64,000 bases of DNA from positions 1,550,001-1,614,000 of the forward strand of contig NZ_CP024160.1 in the NCBI RefSeq assembly GCF_002736145.1. The letters run 5' to 3'. Made by a program: the position numbers and the translations under genes. Positions 47,052-55,241 of the stretch are shown here, in pieces. The DNA is from Collinsella aerofaciens. GTDB taxonomy: Bacteria > Actinomycetota > Coriobacteriia > Coriobacteriales > Coriobacteriaceae. The notes beneath the pieces are model-generated. The model was not told the origin of the DNA. It searched no databases and was given only the letters and a program-made list of their open reading frames with translations. Each line of letters begins with the position of its first letter. The first letter of the stretch is position 1.

Positions 47052-47837
47052 TTATTTGTCGTTGAGATAACGCGAGAGGAACTCGCGGGTGCGCTGGTGC
47101 TTAGGATTGCCAAAGAGCTCAGCCGGCGCGGCGTCCTCGAGCACCACGCCCTGGTCCATAAAGACCACGCGGTCGGACACGGTACGCGCGAAGGCCATCT
47201 CGTGGGTAACGACGACCATGGTCATGCCGTCGGCGGCGAGCTTGCGCATAACGTCGAGCACCTCGCCCACGATCTCGGGATCGAGCGCAGAGGTAGGCTC
47301 GTCAAACAGCATGATCTGCGGGTTCATGCACAGGGCGCGGGCGATGGCCACGCGCTGTTTTTGACCACCGGACAGACGACCCACGGCGGCGTGCGCGAAC
47401 TTTTCGAGTCCCACGCTCGTCAGATGCTCCATCGCAATTTTTTCAGCCTCGGCCTTGCTCATCTTTTTGAGCGTGACGGGCGCGAGCGTGCAGTTGTCGA
47501 GCACATCCATGTTGTTGAACAGGTTAAAGCCCTGGAACACCATGCCGATGTCCTCGCGCAGCTTGTTGATGTTGCAGCGCTCGGCCGTGAGGTCCTGGCC
47601 GTGGAACCAGATGTGGCCCGCGTCCGGGGTCTCGAGCAGGTTGAGGCAGCGCAGGAAGGTCGACTTGCCCGAACCCGAGGCGCCGATAATGGTGACGACC
47701 TCGCCGGGGTTAACGGACAGGTCGATGCCCTTGAGCACCTCGAGCGAGCCGAAGCTCTTGCGCAGGCCCTCGACGCGGATGAGCGGCTCATTGGTCTGTG
47801 CGGCGGCCGCAACGCCGGTAGTGGCGGTATCTGCCAT
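47052..47837 (-). CDS. Polar amino-acid ABC transporter, ATP-binding subunit
   Basis: The product is 261 residues from ATG 47837; the longer frame runs into the permease gene. Walker A is GASGSGKST, the Q-loop region is VFQGFNLF, the signature is LSGGQKQR and Walker B is [14 protein letters not shown], all in the HisP/GlnQ style. It powers uptake together with the permease and binding protein upstream in the operon. Confidence 0.94.
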   Translation of the reverse strand: MADTATTGVAAAAQTNEPLIRVEGLRKSFGSLEVLKGIDLSVNPGEVVTIIGASGSGKSTFLRCLNLLETPDAGHIWFHGQDLTAERCNINKLREDIGMVFQGFNLFNNMDVLDNCTLAPVTLKKMSKAEAEKIAMEHLTSVGLEKFAHAAVGRLSGGQKQRVAIARALCMNPQIMLFDEPTSALDPEIVGEVLDVMRKLAADGMTMVVVTHEMAFARTVSDRVVFMDQGVVLEDAAPAELFGNPKHQRTREFLSRYLNDK

Positions 47838-47859
47838 GATGATTCTCCTCGTCTTGCGC

Positions 47860-49008
47860 CTAGTTGGAGCTGGGCAGCGTGGCAGGGGCCTCGGCGCCCA
47901 GCTTTTTGCCAAAGGCTTCGAGCAGGCGGCTCGCCACGAGTGTCAGGATCAGGTAGACCACGAGCGCCACGCAGTAGACCTCCATCTGGCGGTAGTACAC
48001 GCCGGCGACCGTGGTAGTAGCGTACATAAGGTCGAACACGCCGATGACCGAGAGCACCGACGAGTCCTTGATGTTGATGATGAGCTCGTTGGTGAGCGCC
48101 GGAATCGCGTTTTTAATGCCTTGGGGGAACACGACCTTGCGCATAGCCTGCCACTGCGACAGGCCCAGCGAGCGTGCTGCCTCGGCCTGGCCGGGATCGA
48201 TGGACTCGATGCCGCCGCGCAGGACCTCCATCATGTAGGCGGTGGAGTTGAGCGAGATGGTGACGAGGCCAGCGGTAAAGGTGCTCCAGATCTGGTTGGC
48301 CTGGGCGGTCTCGAAGCCCATGCCGCGCAAAACGGTGAAGCCCGCGTAATAGATGAGCAGGCCCTGGACCATCATGGGCGTACCGCGCACGATGGTGGAG
48401 TAGACGGTCGCAAAGCCGCGGCCGATACTCTTAAAGAAGCGCACCAGGTCGTTATCCACGCGGTCGAACGTCTGAATACGCAGGAACACAAAGAGCAGTG
48501 CCAGGAAGAATGCGATGACCGTGCCGAAGGTGGCGAGCGCGATGGTGATCTCGATACCGCGAATGAAGAAGTCGCCGCTCTTGTAGGTCATGTAGACCAG
48601 GCTCGACAAAAAGTCGCTGGGGTTGGAGTCCGAGACAATGCTCACCTGCACCAAATCGATAAACGACATGACGCAGCGGTCCGCGAAAAAGATCGCCGCG
48701 ATGGCGACCACGACATAGCTGCCCAGGCGCGCGCCGCGACGGAAGCGCTCGGATGCGAACGGCGACGTTTCGCGATAGTCGCTCCAGTGCATAAGCTTGG
48801 TGACCAGCGCCGCCGCCGACACGACGAGCCAGGCCCAAAGGATCGCCCAGAGGCAGTCTTGGAACACGCCCGTAGGCGCCAAGAAGCTCAGCGGCGTGGG
48901 GTTGCGTTGGCTAAATGCCAGGCCGAGCGCCGCGATAACGCTCGTGCCCAGGTATACATAACGGTGGTCGGCCTTGATAAAGGAGGCCAGGCGATTGATG
49001 GTTTTCAT
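47860..49008 (-). CDS. Polar amino-acid ABC transporter, permease with extra N-terminal part
   Basis: The 382-residue protein has a C-terminal two thirds that is a standard HisM/GlnP permease, with EAA loop [20 protein letters not shown]. The first 140 residues carry additional hydrophobic segments ([47 protein letters not shown]) not found in the common 220-residue permeases. It ends 22 bases before the ATPase gene. Confidence 0.92.
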   Translation of the reverse strand: MKTINRLASFIKADHRYVYLGTSVIAALGLAFSQRNPTPLSFLAPTGVFQDCLWAILWAWLVVSAAALVTKLMHWSDYRETSPFASERFRRGARLGSYVVVAIAAIFFADRCVMSFIDLVQVSIVSDSNPSDFLSSLVYMTYKSGDFFIRGIEITIALATFGTVIAFFLALLFVFLRIQTFDRVDNDLVRFFKSIGRGFATVYSTIVRGTPMMVQGLLIYYAGFTVLRGMGFETAQANQIWSTFTAGLVTISLNSTAYMMEVLRGGIESIDPGQAEAARSLGLSQWQAMRKVVFPQGIKNAIPALTNELIINIKDSSVLSVIGVFDLMYATTTVAGVYYRQMEVYCVALVVYLILTLVASRLLEAFGKKLGAEAPATLPSSN

Positions 49009-49017
49009 GCTGCCTCC

Positions 49018-49944
49018 CTATGCCGGCTGACGGTCGAGGCACGCGTCCCACATTTGGTCGCGCTCCTCTTGGCTAATGCCCTTGAGTGTCTTGTCGATGA
49101 GCTTAAGCAGCTTGTCCGAGCCCTTGCGGCAGCCGACATTTGCCGTGACCTCCTGCTTAAAGCCCTCGCCCTCGGCAAAATGGATGGGGACGATACCGGG
49201 ATTTTGGGCCATATAGCCCTTCTCATTCTCGGTGTTGTAGGTCACGGCGTCGCACGTGCCCTGCAGCAGATTCGAGAACACCGTGGGGACGGAGTCGACC
49301 GGGTTTTTGTGCACAACACCCGGGATCTCGTCGATGACAGTGTCGAGCATGGTGTCCTTTTGGCCGAGCACCGTAGCGCCGCTAAAGTCGCTGAGCTTGG
49401 TGGCGTTTTGGTAGGGCGAGCCCTCTTTTACGAACAGGCCAAAGTAGCCGATGAAGTACGGGTCGGAAAAGCCGACGGACTCCTCGCGCTCGGGCGTGGC
49501 GCTCATGCCGGCGATGATGAGATCGATCTGGCCGTTGTTGAGCGAATCGATAAGACCCGAGAAGCTCTGCTTGACGGCAACGGGCTCGCCACCGAGAGCC
49601 TTGCAGACAATCTTGGCGATCTGCACGTCGTAACCATCGGCATAGGCGCCCTGCACGTTGTCGATGGGGATGGTGTACTCGCTGGCTTCGGAAACTTGCC
49701 AGTTGTACGGGGCGTAGGCTGCCTCCATACCGATGCGGATCTTGTCCTTGCCGATAACGGAATCGGACAGGTCGTCGCGACCGCCGCCCGTCGTGGGCTG
49801 AACTACTTCCAGCGTGGAGGGGCGCTGGCAACCGGCAAGTGCGCCGGCGACGACAGAAGCGCTCGCAGCGAGAGCGCTACCCAAAAAGATGCGACGGCTG
49901 CATACCGGCTGTGGATGCGCGTCGCGTTGATGGGGAGAATGCAT
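49018..49944 (-). CDS. Amino-acid ABC transporter substrate-binding lipoprotein
   Basis: The 308-residue family 3 solute-binding protein has a twin-arginine-like start (SRRIFLGSALAASA) and the lipobox LAGC, with the lipid-anchored Cys near residue 39. The binding domain has IRIGMEAAYAPYNW, IDLIIAGMSATPERE and GFSDPYF. The ligand is probably a polar amino acid; which one cannot be seen. Confidence 0.93.
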   Translation of the reverse strand: MHSPHQRDAHPQPVCSRRIFLGSALAASASVVAGALAGCQRPSTLEVVQPTTGGGRDDLSDSVIGKDKIRIGMEAAYAPYNWQVSEASEYTIPIDNVQGAYADGYDVQIAKIVCKALGGEPVAVKQSFSGLIDSLNNGQIDLIIAGMSATPEREESVGFSDPYFIGYFGLFVKEGSPYQNATKLSDFSGATVLGQKDTMLDTVIDEIPGVVHKNPVDSVPTVFSNLLQGTCDAVTYNTENEKGYMAQNPGIVPIHFAEGEGFKQEVTANVGCRKGSDKLLKLIDKTLKGISQEERDQMWDACLDRQPA

Positions 49945-50059
49945 AATCTGCCTTCCCTGTTGAATCGTATGCTGACGACTTTACAGGATATACGCCAGCG
50001 ACCAGCAGCGCAGCACAAGCTCGAAAAATTAATAGACACACGGTAGTCATTGGGAGCGT

Positions 50060-50227
50060 CGATGTTTTGGCAATGCCAGCGAGCGCCGCCCAGAGCGAAC
50101 AAGTTGGCATGAAAAAGGCAAGGCATAGACCTTCTGGTCATGCCATGCCTTTTGAATGACAAATTGTCGCTCTGGGTAGCGCGCAGCGTCGACCGGCCCG
50201 CCGTTCGTCAGAACGGCGGAACCTCTA
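50060..50227 (-). repeat. Structured 3' element, family 1, copy 4
   Basis: The outer arms gcccagagcga and tcgctctgggt enclose the hairpin aaggcaaggcat/atgccatgcctt (one mismatch) around GACCTTCTGGTC. The last hairpin is CCGCCGTTC/GAACGGCGG, followed by the TAG stop of the epimerase-like gene. Compared with copy 3, the tcc/gga pair in the outer stem has become ccc/ggg, a paired change. Confidence 0.83.
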
Positions 50228-51118
50228 GAGCAAGGTGACGCTAAAGCTGCGGACGTCCGTCTCGCCCGGCGCCAGCGTAATGGTGTTGACCTTGTGCTCA
50301 AAGACGTCGTCCTCGGTGTCCATGGTGGTATGACCGGTCCAGGGCTCGAGCGCCACAAACGGAGCATCGTTGGCGGCAGACCACACGCCGATGTACTTAA
50401 AGCCCTCAAAGTCGATCTTGACGCCGTGGCCCGACTTGCGACCGCGCAGCGTGAGCGTGGAGCCCGGGGTATCGGTGAACATGATGGCGTCGTTATCGAA
50501 GCTACGGTGCGTGATGGGCAGCACGTCCGAGTTATCGGGGGCCTTGTAGCTGCCCTCGAACGTCATGAGGCCATCGGGCGTGATGATGGGGGCCTCGTTG
50601 GTCCAAGCCTCGGTAAATGCCAGCTCGTAATCCTCGAACGTCTCGTCCTCGGCACCGGAGACGGGCACGTTAAACGCGGGGTGGCCGCCCACCGAGAACG
50701 GCAGGTCCACGTCGCCGGTGTTGGTGACGGCAAAGGTCTGGGTAAGCGTGGCGTCACCAGTCAGGGCATAGGTCATGTTGAGCTTAAAGTGGAACGGGAA
50801 AGCCTTGAGCGACTCGGGCGTGTCGGTGATCTCGTAGGTGACGGACGAGCCGTCCTCGGAGACCTCGACCAGCTTGTGCTCGACGATGCGCGCGAGGCCG
50901 TGGCGCGGCATCTCGCAGGTGCCGGCCGCAGACGTCGCCGTGTTGTTGCGCAGCGATCCCACGATGGGGAACAGAATGGGCGCGTGCTTGCCCCAAAAGG
51001 CCGGGTCGCCCTGCCACAGATACTCGTTGCCGTTGAGGGCGAGGCTCGTGAGCTGGGCACCCATGGAATCGATGGCCGCGGTGAGGCCGCCGCGCTTGAT
51101 GGTGGTGACGGTGGACAT
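50225..51118 (-). CDS. Aldose 1-epimerase family protein
   Basis: The product is 297 residues from ATG 51118 (GGAGGAAG upstream). The galactose-mutarotase fold is indicated by NGNEYLWQGDPAFWGKHAPI, FPIVGSLRNN, HGLAR and SVGGHPAFNVP. It is closest to the LacX/YeaD-like subgroup, whose substrates are mostly unknown. It probably stands alone; the neighbours do not suggest a sugar pathway. Confidence 0.88.
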   Translation of the reverse strand: MSTVTTIKRGGLTAAIDSMGAQLTSLALNGNEYLWQGDPAFWGKHAPILFPIVGSLRNNTATSAAGTCEMPRHGLARIVEHKLVEVSEDGSSVTYEITDTPESLKAFPFHFKLNMTYALTGDATLTQTFAVTNTGDVDLPFSVGGHPAFNVPVSGAEDETFEDYELAFTEAWTNEAPIITPDGLMTFEGSYKAPDNSDVLPITHRSFDNDAIMFTDTPGSTLTLRGRKSGHGVKIDFEGFKYIGVWSAANDAPFVALEPWTGHTTMDTEDDVFEHKVNTITLAPGETDVRSFSVTLL

Positions 51119-51197
51119 GCTACTTCCTCCAAAAGTAAACAACAGTGTCGAGGGCTATTGTCCCACTCTTGGCGGCAAGGAGAAGCGGCAGGCGCAG

Positions 51198-52067
51198 TTA
51201 TTGAGCGATTGCGTAAAGGTCAAACCCGCCCTGCGGTGTGGTGTCGACCGTGTCGGGCGCCTGTGAGTTAAAGCTCGCGGGGACCATGCGCTTTGAGGCG
51301 CGGAAGCGCGTGCCGTCGGTGGCGACGGGCGGTTCATCGACCGTGAGCTCGTAGTCGCCAGGCTTGAGCTCGATGCCGTCACCAGCGGAGTTGACATATT
51401 GATACTCGTCAATCGTCTGCCCTTTGAGCGTGCGCCCCACGATGTGGATGAGCATTTGGCTGTCGCCGCGCGCGGTGTCCCACGTCGCGCCGTCCTTGAC
51501 CTCGACCGACACATGTACCGAGCGCGTACGACCGAGCGATTGCTCGACGGACATCTCGACCTTGGCGGCGTCTTTTCGCTGTTGCTCGACATGGCTCCAG
51601 ACGTTTCCAATTGCTGAGCAGGCGATAACGCCGGCCATGAAGGCGATAAGGATGGGGCCAAGCGGAGAACGACGTCCTGCATCTTCCTCGCGAGACAGAT
51701 TGGGGCGATGCGTGGGCGCGGGCGCCTGGGCACCCTGCGAGGGCACGTCGAGAATGCTGAAGGACGCCGTGCTGCCGGGATCGATGGTGTGACGCGGCTG
51801 CGGGGTCTTTGCCGGCGAGATGGACATGTCGGCTGGCTCGCCGAGCGTGGCCGTAGCGTCGGCCTTGGCCTCGTCTGCCTCGGCCTGGGCCCAGGCCTGT
51901 TCAAAGGTTAGGGGCTCGACGGGGTCGAGGGCGGCGTCCGAGTCGGCGGCGACGACGTTGCCGGTCTCGTCCTCGTCGCTCGACACGTCACGCGGCGCGG
52001 GCTCGTCCCACTCTTCGTCCGGAGCCTCGCCCTCGCTATACCACCATTCAAAGTTATCAATATCCAT
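51198..52067 (-). CDS. Membrane-anchored protein of unknown function
   Basis: The product is 289 residues from ATG 52067. An acidic N-terminal cytoplasmic part of about 145 residues (many Glu, Asp, Ala) is followed by one membrane helix (PLGPILIAFMAGVIACSAIG). The external part is about 115 residues, with beta-rich segments (SVHVSVEVKDGATW; MLIHIVGRTLKGQTIDEY; KPGDYELTVDE). No family was recognised. The layout suggests a surface or signalling protein. Confidence 0.6.
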   Translation of the reverse strand: MDIDNFEWWYSEGEAPDEEWDEPAPRDVSSDEDETGNVVAADSDAALDPVEPLTFEQAWAQAEADEAKADATATLGEPADMSISPAKTPQPRHTIDPGSTASFSILDVPSQGAQAPAPTHRPNLSREEDAGRRSPLGPILIAFMAGVIACSAIGNVWSHVEQQRKDAAKVEMSVEQSLGRTRSVHVSVEVKDGATWDTARGDSQMLIHIVGRTLKGQTIDEYQYVNSAGDGIELKPGDYELTVDEPPVATDGTRFRASKRMVPASFNSQAPDTVDTTPQGGFDLYAIAQ

Positions 52068-52143
52068 ACGGGGCGCCCCCTTGGCCTCGCAAATAAACAC
52101 TTGCCAGCCTTATACCCCCAGATGGCACGGCGGCTCGCATGGA

Positions 52144-52174
52144 ATGTAACAAAGGGACTATCCCTTTGTCACAT
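52144..52174 (-). repeat. Family 3 hairpin after DUF4143 ATPase gene
   Basis: ATGTGACAAAGGGA pairs with TCCCTTTGTTACAT around TAG (minus-strand sense), with one mismatch. It lies 8 bases past the ATPase stop codon. Confidence 0.7.
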
Positions 52175-52181
52175 TTTGCGT

Positions 52182-53498
52182 TTAGCCGTGGGCGATCTTG
52201 TTTCTCAGCAAGAAGTCGACCGCCCCTACGATTCTGATGCCGTCGATGTCTGTTGGATGCTCACCATCCCTGACGATCAGGATCTTCTCGTACGAATCAG
52301 GGATTTTTCCCAGCGTGTTTAGTTTGAGCGGTCGCAGCTCGCGCTCTCTGGTCGCCTCGGCATCGATCCGTTCGGTAACCTGGATATATTTACGGTCCGA
52401 TCCCTCGCCGATTGCGACAAAGTCGATTTCCCCCGCGCGCAGATGGCCGCAAAACACTTCGTATCCTTCAAAGACAAGCTGGTTGTAGATAACGTTCTCG
52501 AGCATCCTTCCGCTATCGCTGCCTCTATATCCGTCAAGATAGCTGCGGATTCCCGTATCGGCTATGTAATATTTACCGCCTGTCTTGAGAAGCTCCCGCC
52601 CCTTGACGTCATACCTTTTTACCTTGGTAAACAGGTACGTCTCTTCCAGAGCGTAAATATACGCCGACACCGTCGATGCGTTGGTCTTACCGCCCGATGA
52701 TTCGTTGAGCGTCCCTACGATTTTGTTGACCGAGGTTTGATTGGAGATGTTGTCTGCCAGATACGCACAGAGCCGCTCGAGAACGTCGCGCTTGGTGATA
52801 GCTCCGCGACCTCTACGCGTCGCGCGCAATAGGATATCGCGCGCGACAATCGTCTGATAGAGGCTGCGGATGTAATCGCGGCACGGTTCGCGTCTCGGCT
52901 CGTCATGAGCCAGAAACGGCATGCCGCCATAGGTTATGTACTGCTCGAGCACGGTGTTTGAATTAAGGCGATCGCCCGTCTTGGAAACGAGCTCAACCCT
53001 CTCGCCAAGCCCTTCGGCGACGACCGCATCAATCGAGCGAAAATCAAGATACTCGCCAAACGTGAGCGGCTGCATCTTGACCTCGATATACCGGCCCGAG
53101 ATAAGCGTTGCAAGCTCGCTCGATAGCAAAAAGGCATTGGAGCCCGTGACATAGATATCGCACGGCAAATCGATTCGGAGCGAGTTAACCGCCTTTTCCC
53201 AGCCCTCGACATTCTGGAGCTCGTCAAAGAACAGATAGGGGCGATCGACACCGTCAACGCGCTCCCGAACCATGCGATAAAACGTCAGGTAATCTGTAAC
53301 TCCTGCATACTCTAGAGATTCCATCTTAAAGGTCAGCAAACGCTCGGCCGGCACCCCCTGTTGCGCCAGGTGCTCCCTCATCATGTCCAATAACGTGGAT
53401 TTGCCGCAACGGCGTATACCCGTCACGATTTTGATGAGGTCGGTATCCTGAAAAGCAATGAGTCGATCAAGATAGCGGCTTCGGCGAACGATGTTCAT
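52182..53498 (-). CDS. AAA ATPase with DUF4143 (AAA_14/PD-(D/E)XK type)
   Basis: The product is 438 residues. Walker A is GIRRCGKST (27-35) and Walker B is YLFFDELQ near 92. A sensor-like VTGSNAFLLSSELATLISGR and the DUF4143 part follow. The C-terminal GEIDFVAIGE and YIQVTERI (about 365-388) resemble the PD-(D/E)XK nuclease core, but with Gln at the Lys position. Proteins of this family are common in gut bacteria and their role is unknown. Two inverted repeats lie directly upstream. A second member with the nuclease-like Lys kept is at 61 kb. Confidence 0.88.
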   Translation of the reverse strand: MNIVRRSRYLDRLIAFQDTDLIKIVTGIRRCGKSTLLDMMREHLAQQGVPAERLLTFKMESLEYAGVTDYLTFYRMVRERVDGVDRPYLFFDELQNVEGWEKAVNSLRIDLPCDIYVTGSNAFLLSSELATLISGRYIEVKMQPLTFGEYLDFRSIDAVVAEGLGERVELVSKTGDRLNSNTVLEQYITYGGMPFLAHDEPRREPCRDYIRSLYQTIVARDILLRATRRGRGAITKRDVLERLCAYLADNISNQTSVNKIVGTLNESSGGKTNASTVSAYIYALEETYLFTKVKRYDVKGRELLKTGGKYYIADTGIRSYLDGYRGSDSGRMLENVIYNQLVFEGYEVFCGHLRAGEIDFVAIGEGSDRKYIQVTERIDAEATRERELRPLKLNTLGKIPDSYEKILIVRDGEHPTDIDGIRIVGAVDFLLRNKIAHG

Positions 53499-53524
53499 AG
53501 AGTCTCCCTAGCGCCCGTCCAGAC

Positions 53525-53604
53525 GTAACATCTTATAAACTTGCAGATTTTACAAGTTTATAAGATGTTACCTTACAAACTTGCAAATAATGCGAGTTTA
53601 TAAG
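53525..53604. repeat. Two inverted repeats upstream of DUF4143 ATPase gene
   Basis: First repeat: 19-base perfect arms GTAACATCTTATAAACTTG (53525-53543) and complement (53553-53571), 9-base spacer. Second: 13-base arms (53572-53584 and 53592-53604) with two mismatches, 7-base spacer. All four half sites share the pattern CTTATAAACTTG. They sit 26-106 bases before the ATG and are AT-rich, so they could include the promoter or operator. Confidence 0.85.
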
Positions 53605-53654
53605 AAATGAGCCGCCTCCTCCGCTTTAAAACAAACTCGCGGTGCCGCTCGTCA

Positions 53655-53685
53655 ATGTGACAAAGGGACTATCTCTTTGTCACAT
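53655..53685 (-). repeat. Family 3 hairpin containing the MerR gene stop codon
   Basis: ATGTGACAAAGAG pairs with TCTTTGTCACAT-type complement (53655-53685), with one or two mismatches next to the loop. The TGA stop of the MerR-type gene (53680-53682) lies inside the stem. Confidence 0.7.
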
Positions 53686-54549
53686 CTGGAGGGTGACGGG
53701 GATTTGGATGCAGCAGAAGTCTTCTTGGTGGGACTCGTCGTAGCTCGTGGTATCGAGGTAGCAAAAGTCGAAGGCGTTGCCGATGGGCTGGAGTGCGTGC
53801 TCGTCCATGCATGCCACGATGGCACGAATGCCCTCGGGTTCGTACGGCATGCCCCAGCGGCTCATGCACAGGTATGTGCCCTCGGGCAGCACTTCGATGC
53901 CGATTTCTGCCAGCTCGGCGGGATCGCTCGGCAGTAGCCCCTCGGCACCGCGCGGCAGCACGGCAAAGGAGCCGGCGCCGGCGATGGGGTCGTCGGAATG
54001 CAGTGCCTCGCGACGTAGCATGGCGCCCCAGCCGCGCATGGGGCGCGTGCCCGTCAACGTACGCATGCGCAGAATCGCCCGCATGAGCGTGGGGTGAAGC
54101 ATCGAGCGGCCACGCTCGATATCGCCTGGAAACTCCTCAAAGACCACGTAGCGGCGCTCAAACTGCTTGAGCTCCGGCCTGCCCTCGCGCTCGCGCCAGT
54201 AAACCGCCTCGTCGTAAAAGCTCAGGCGCTCCTGCACGCTCGCGCGCTCGGCTTTGAGCTCGGCGATCTGCTCATCGAGCGCCTGCACCCGTGAGCGCAG
54301 GTGATCGGTCATCTCGCCAATGTCGAACGTCGAGGTCAGACGGTCGATCTCGTCGAGTTCGAGCCCCAGGTCGCGCAGCATGCAGATCAGACGCATGAGC
54401 GGGATCTGCGTGGGCGAATAGAAACGGTAGCCCTTTTCGTTAACCACGGCGGGCTTAAACAGACCGATCTTGTCGTAATAGATGAGCGTTTGGCGCGAAA
54501 CGTTAAACAAGCTCGCCATCTCGCTAATCGCATACATGCCCGTCTGCAT
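53680..54549 (-). CDS. MerR family regulator with effector-binding domain
   Basis: The product is 289 residues from ATG 54549 (GGAGG 4 bases upstream). The N-terminal helix-turn-helix (MYAISEMASLFNVSRQTLIY, then YDKIGLFKPA and GYRFYS) is typical. A coiled coil (about 85-115) leads to a C-terminal GyrI-like ligand-binding domain of about 165 residues. It lies just past ubiX at the end of the decarboxylase cassette and may sense an aromatic acid. That link is inferred from position only; a hairpin separates it from ubiX. Confidence 0.88.
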   Translation of the reverse strand: MQTGMYAISEMASLFNVSRQTLIYYDKIGLFKPAVVNEKGYRFYSPTQIPLMRLICMLRDLGLELDEIDRLTSTFDIGEMTDHLRSRVQALDEQIAELKAERASVQERLSFYDEAVYWREREGRPELKQFERRYVVFEEFPGDIERGRSMLHPTLMRAILRMRTLTGTRPMRGWGAMLRREALHSDDPIAGAGSFAVLPRGAEGLLPSDPAELAEIGIEVLPEGTYLCMSRWGMPYEPEGIRAIVACMDEHALQPIGNAFDFCYLDTTSYDESHQEDFCCIQIPVTLQM

Positions 54550-54569
54550 AGATCCTCCCGACACACCAA

Positions 54570-54597
54570 AGCCCGCCGCCCACAGGGGCAGCGGGCT
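54570..54597 (-). terminator. Hairpin between ubiX and the MerR gene
   Basis: AGCCCGC with GCGGGCT, and an inner GCCC/GGGC, followed on the minus strand by TTTGGTGTG. It is a weak terminator or processing hairpin. Confidence 0.45.
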
Positions 54598-54629
54598 CAA
54601 ACACTACTCGTATCCTACCCTAAAGACGC

Positions 54630-55208
54630 CTATGACCAGCGCTTATAGTTTGCGCATGACACGCCAACGGCCTCGAGTGCCTTGGCGGCGATGTGATGCA
54701 CCGCGTCGTCGAGCGTGGCGGGGCCGTTGTAAAACGTGAGCATGGGCGGCATGAGCATGACGCCCGGTACGCGCGCCAGGCGCGCCATGTTGTCGACGTG
54801 AATGGCGCTGAAGGGCGTCTCGCGCACCATGAGCACCAGGCGGCGCTGCTCTTTCATCTGCACGTCGGCCGCACGCAGCAACAGATTGTCGCTGTAGCCG
54901 CTCGCGATGCCGGCGAGCGTCTTCATGGAGCAGGGAGCCACGATCATACCGTCGACCGGATAGGTGCCGCTTGCGATGGCGGCGCCGATATTCTTGTTGT
55001 CGTAGACCACATCGGCATGCGTGGCATACTCGTCGAGCGTCATGCCGAGCTCCTGCTCGATGGTGATCTCTCCCCCGCGCGTGACGACAAGCGCCGACTC
55101 GTCACCGGCCTGACGCAGGCATTTGAGGCACTCAAGGCCCAGCGTGGCACCGCTAGCGCCAGACACGCCAACGACAATGCGACGGGGACGGCCAGAAGAC
55201 TCAGGCAT
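54630..55208 (-). CDS. ubiX: UbiX flavin prenyltransferase
   Basis: The 192-residue protein has GVSGASGATLG, APCSMKTLAGIASGYSDNL, RRLVLMVRETPFS and FYNGPATLDD. UbiX prenylates reduced FMN with dimethylallyl monophosphate to make the prenylated-FMN cofactor needed by UbiD enzymes. It directly follows the UbiD-family decarboxylase gene (33-base gap with AAGGAG). This pairing marks a decarboxylation cassette rather than ubiquinone synthesis. Confidence 0.95.
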   Translation of the reverse strand: MPESSGRPRRIVVGVSGASGATLGLECLKCLRQAGDESALVVTRGGEITIEQELGMTLDEYATHADVVYDNKNIGAAIASGTYPVDGMIVAPCSMKTLAGIASGYSDNLLLRAADVQMKEQRRLVLMVRETPFSAIHVDNMARLARVPGVMLMPPMLTFYNGPATLDDAVHHIAAKALEAVGVSCANYKRWS

Positions 55209-55241
55209 GACAACTCCTTAACTACTTGGTAGGGCTACGTA

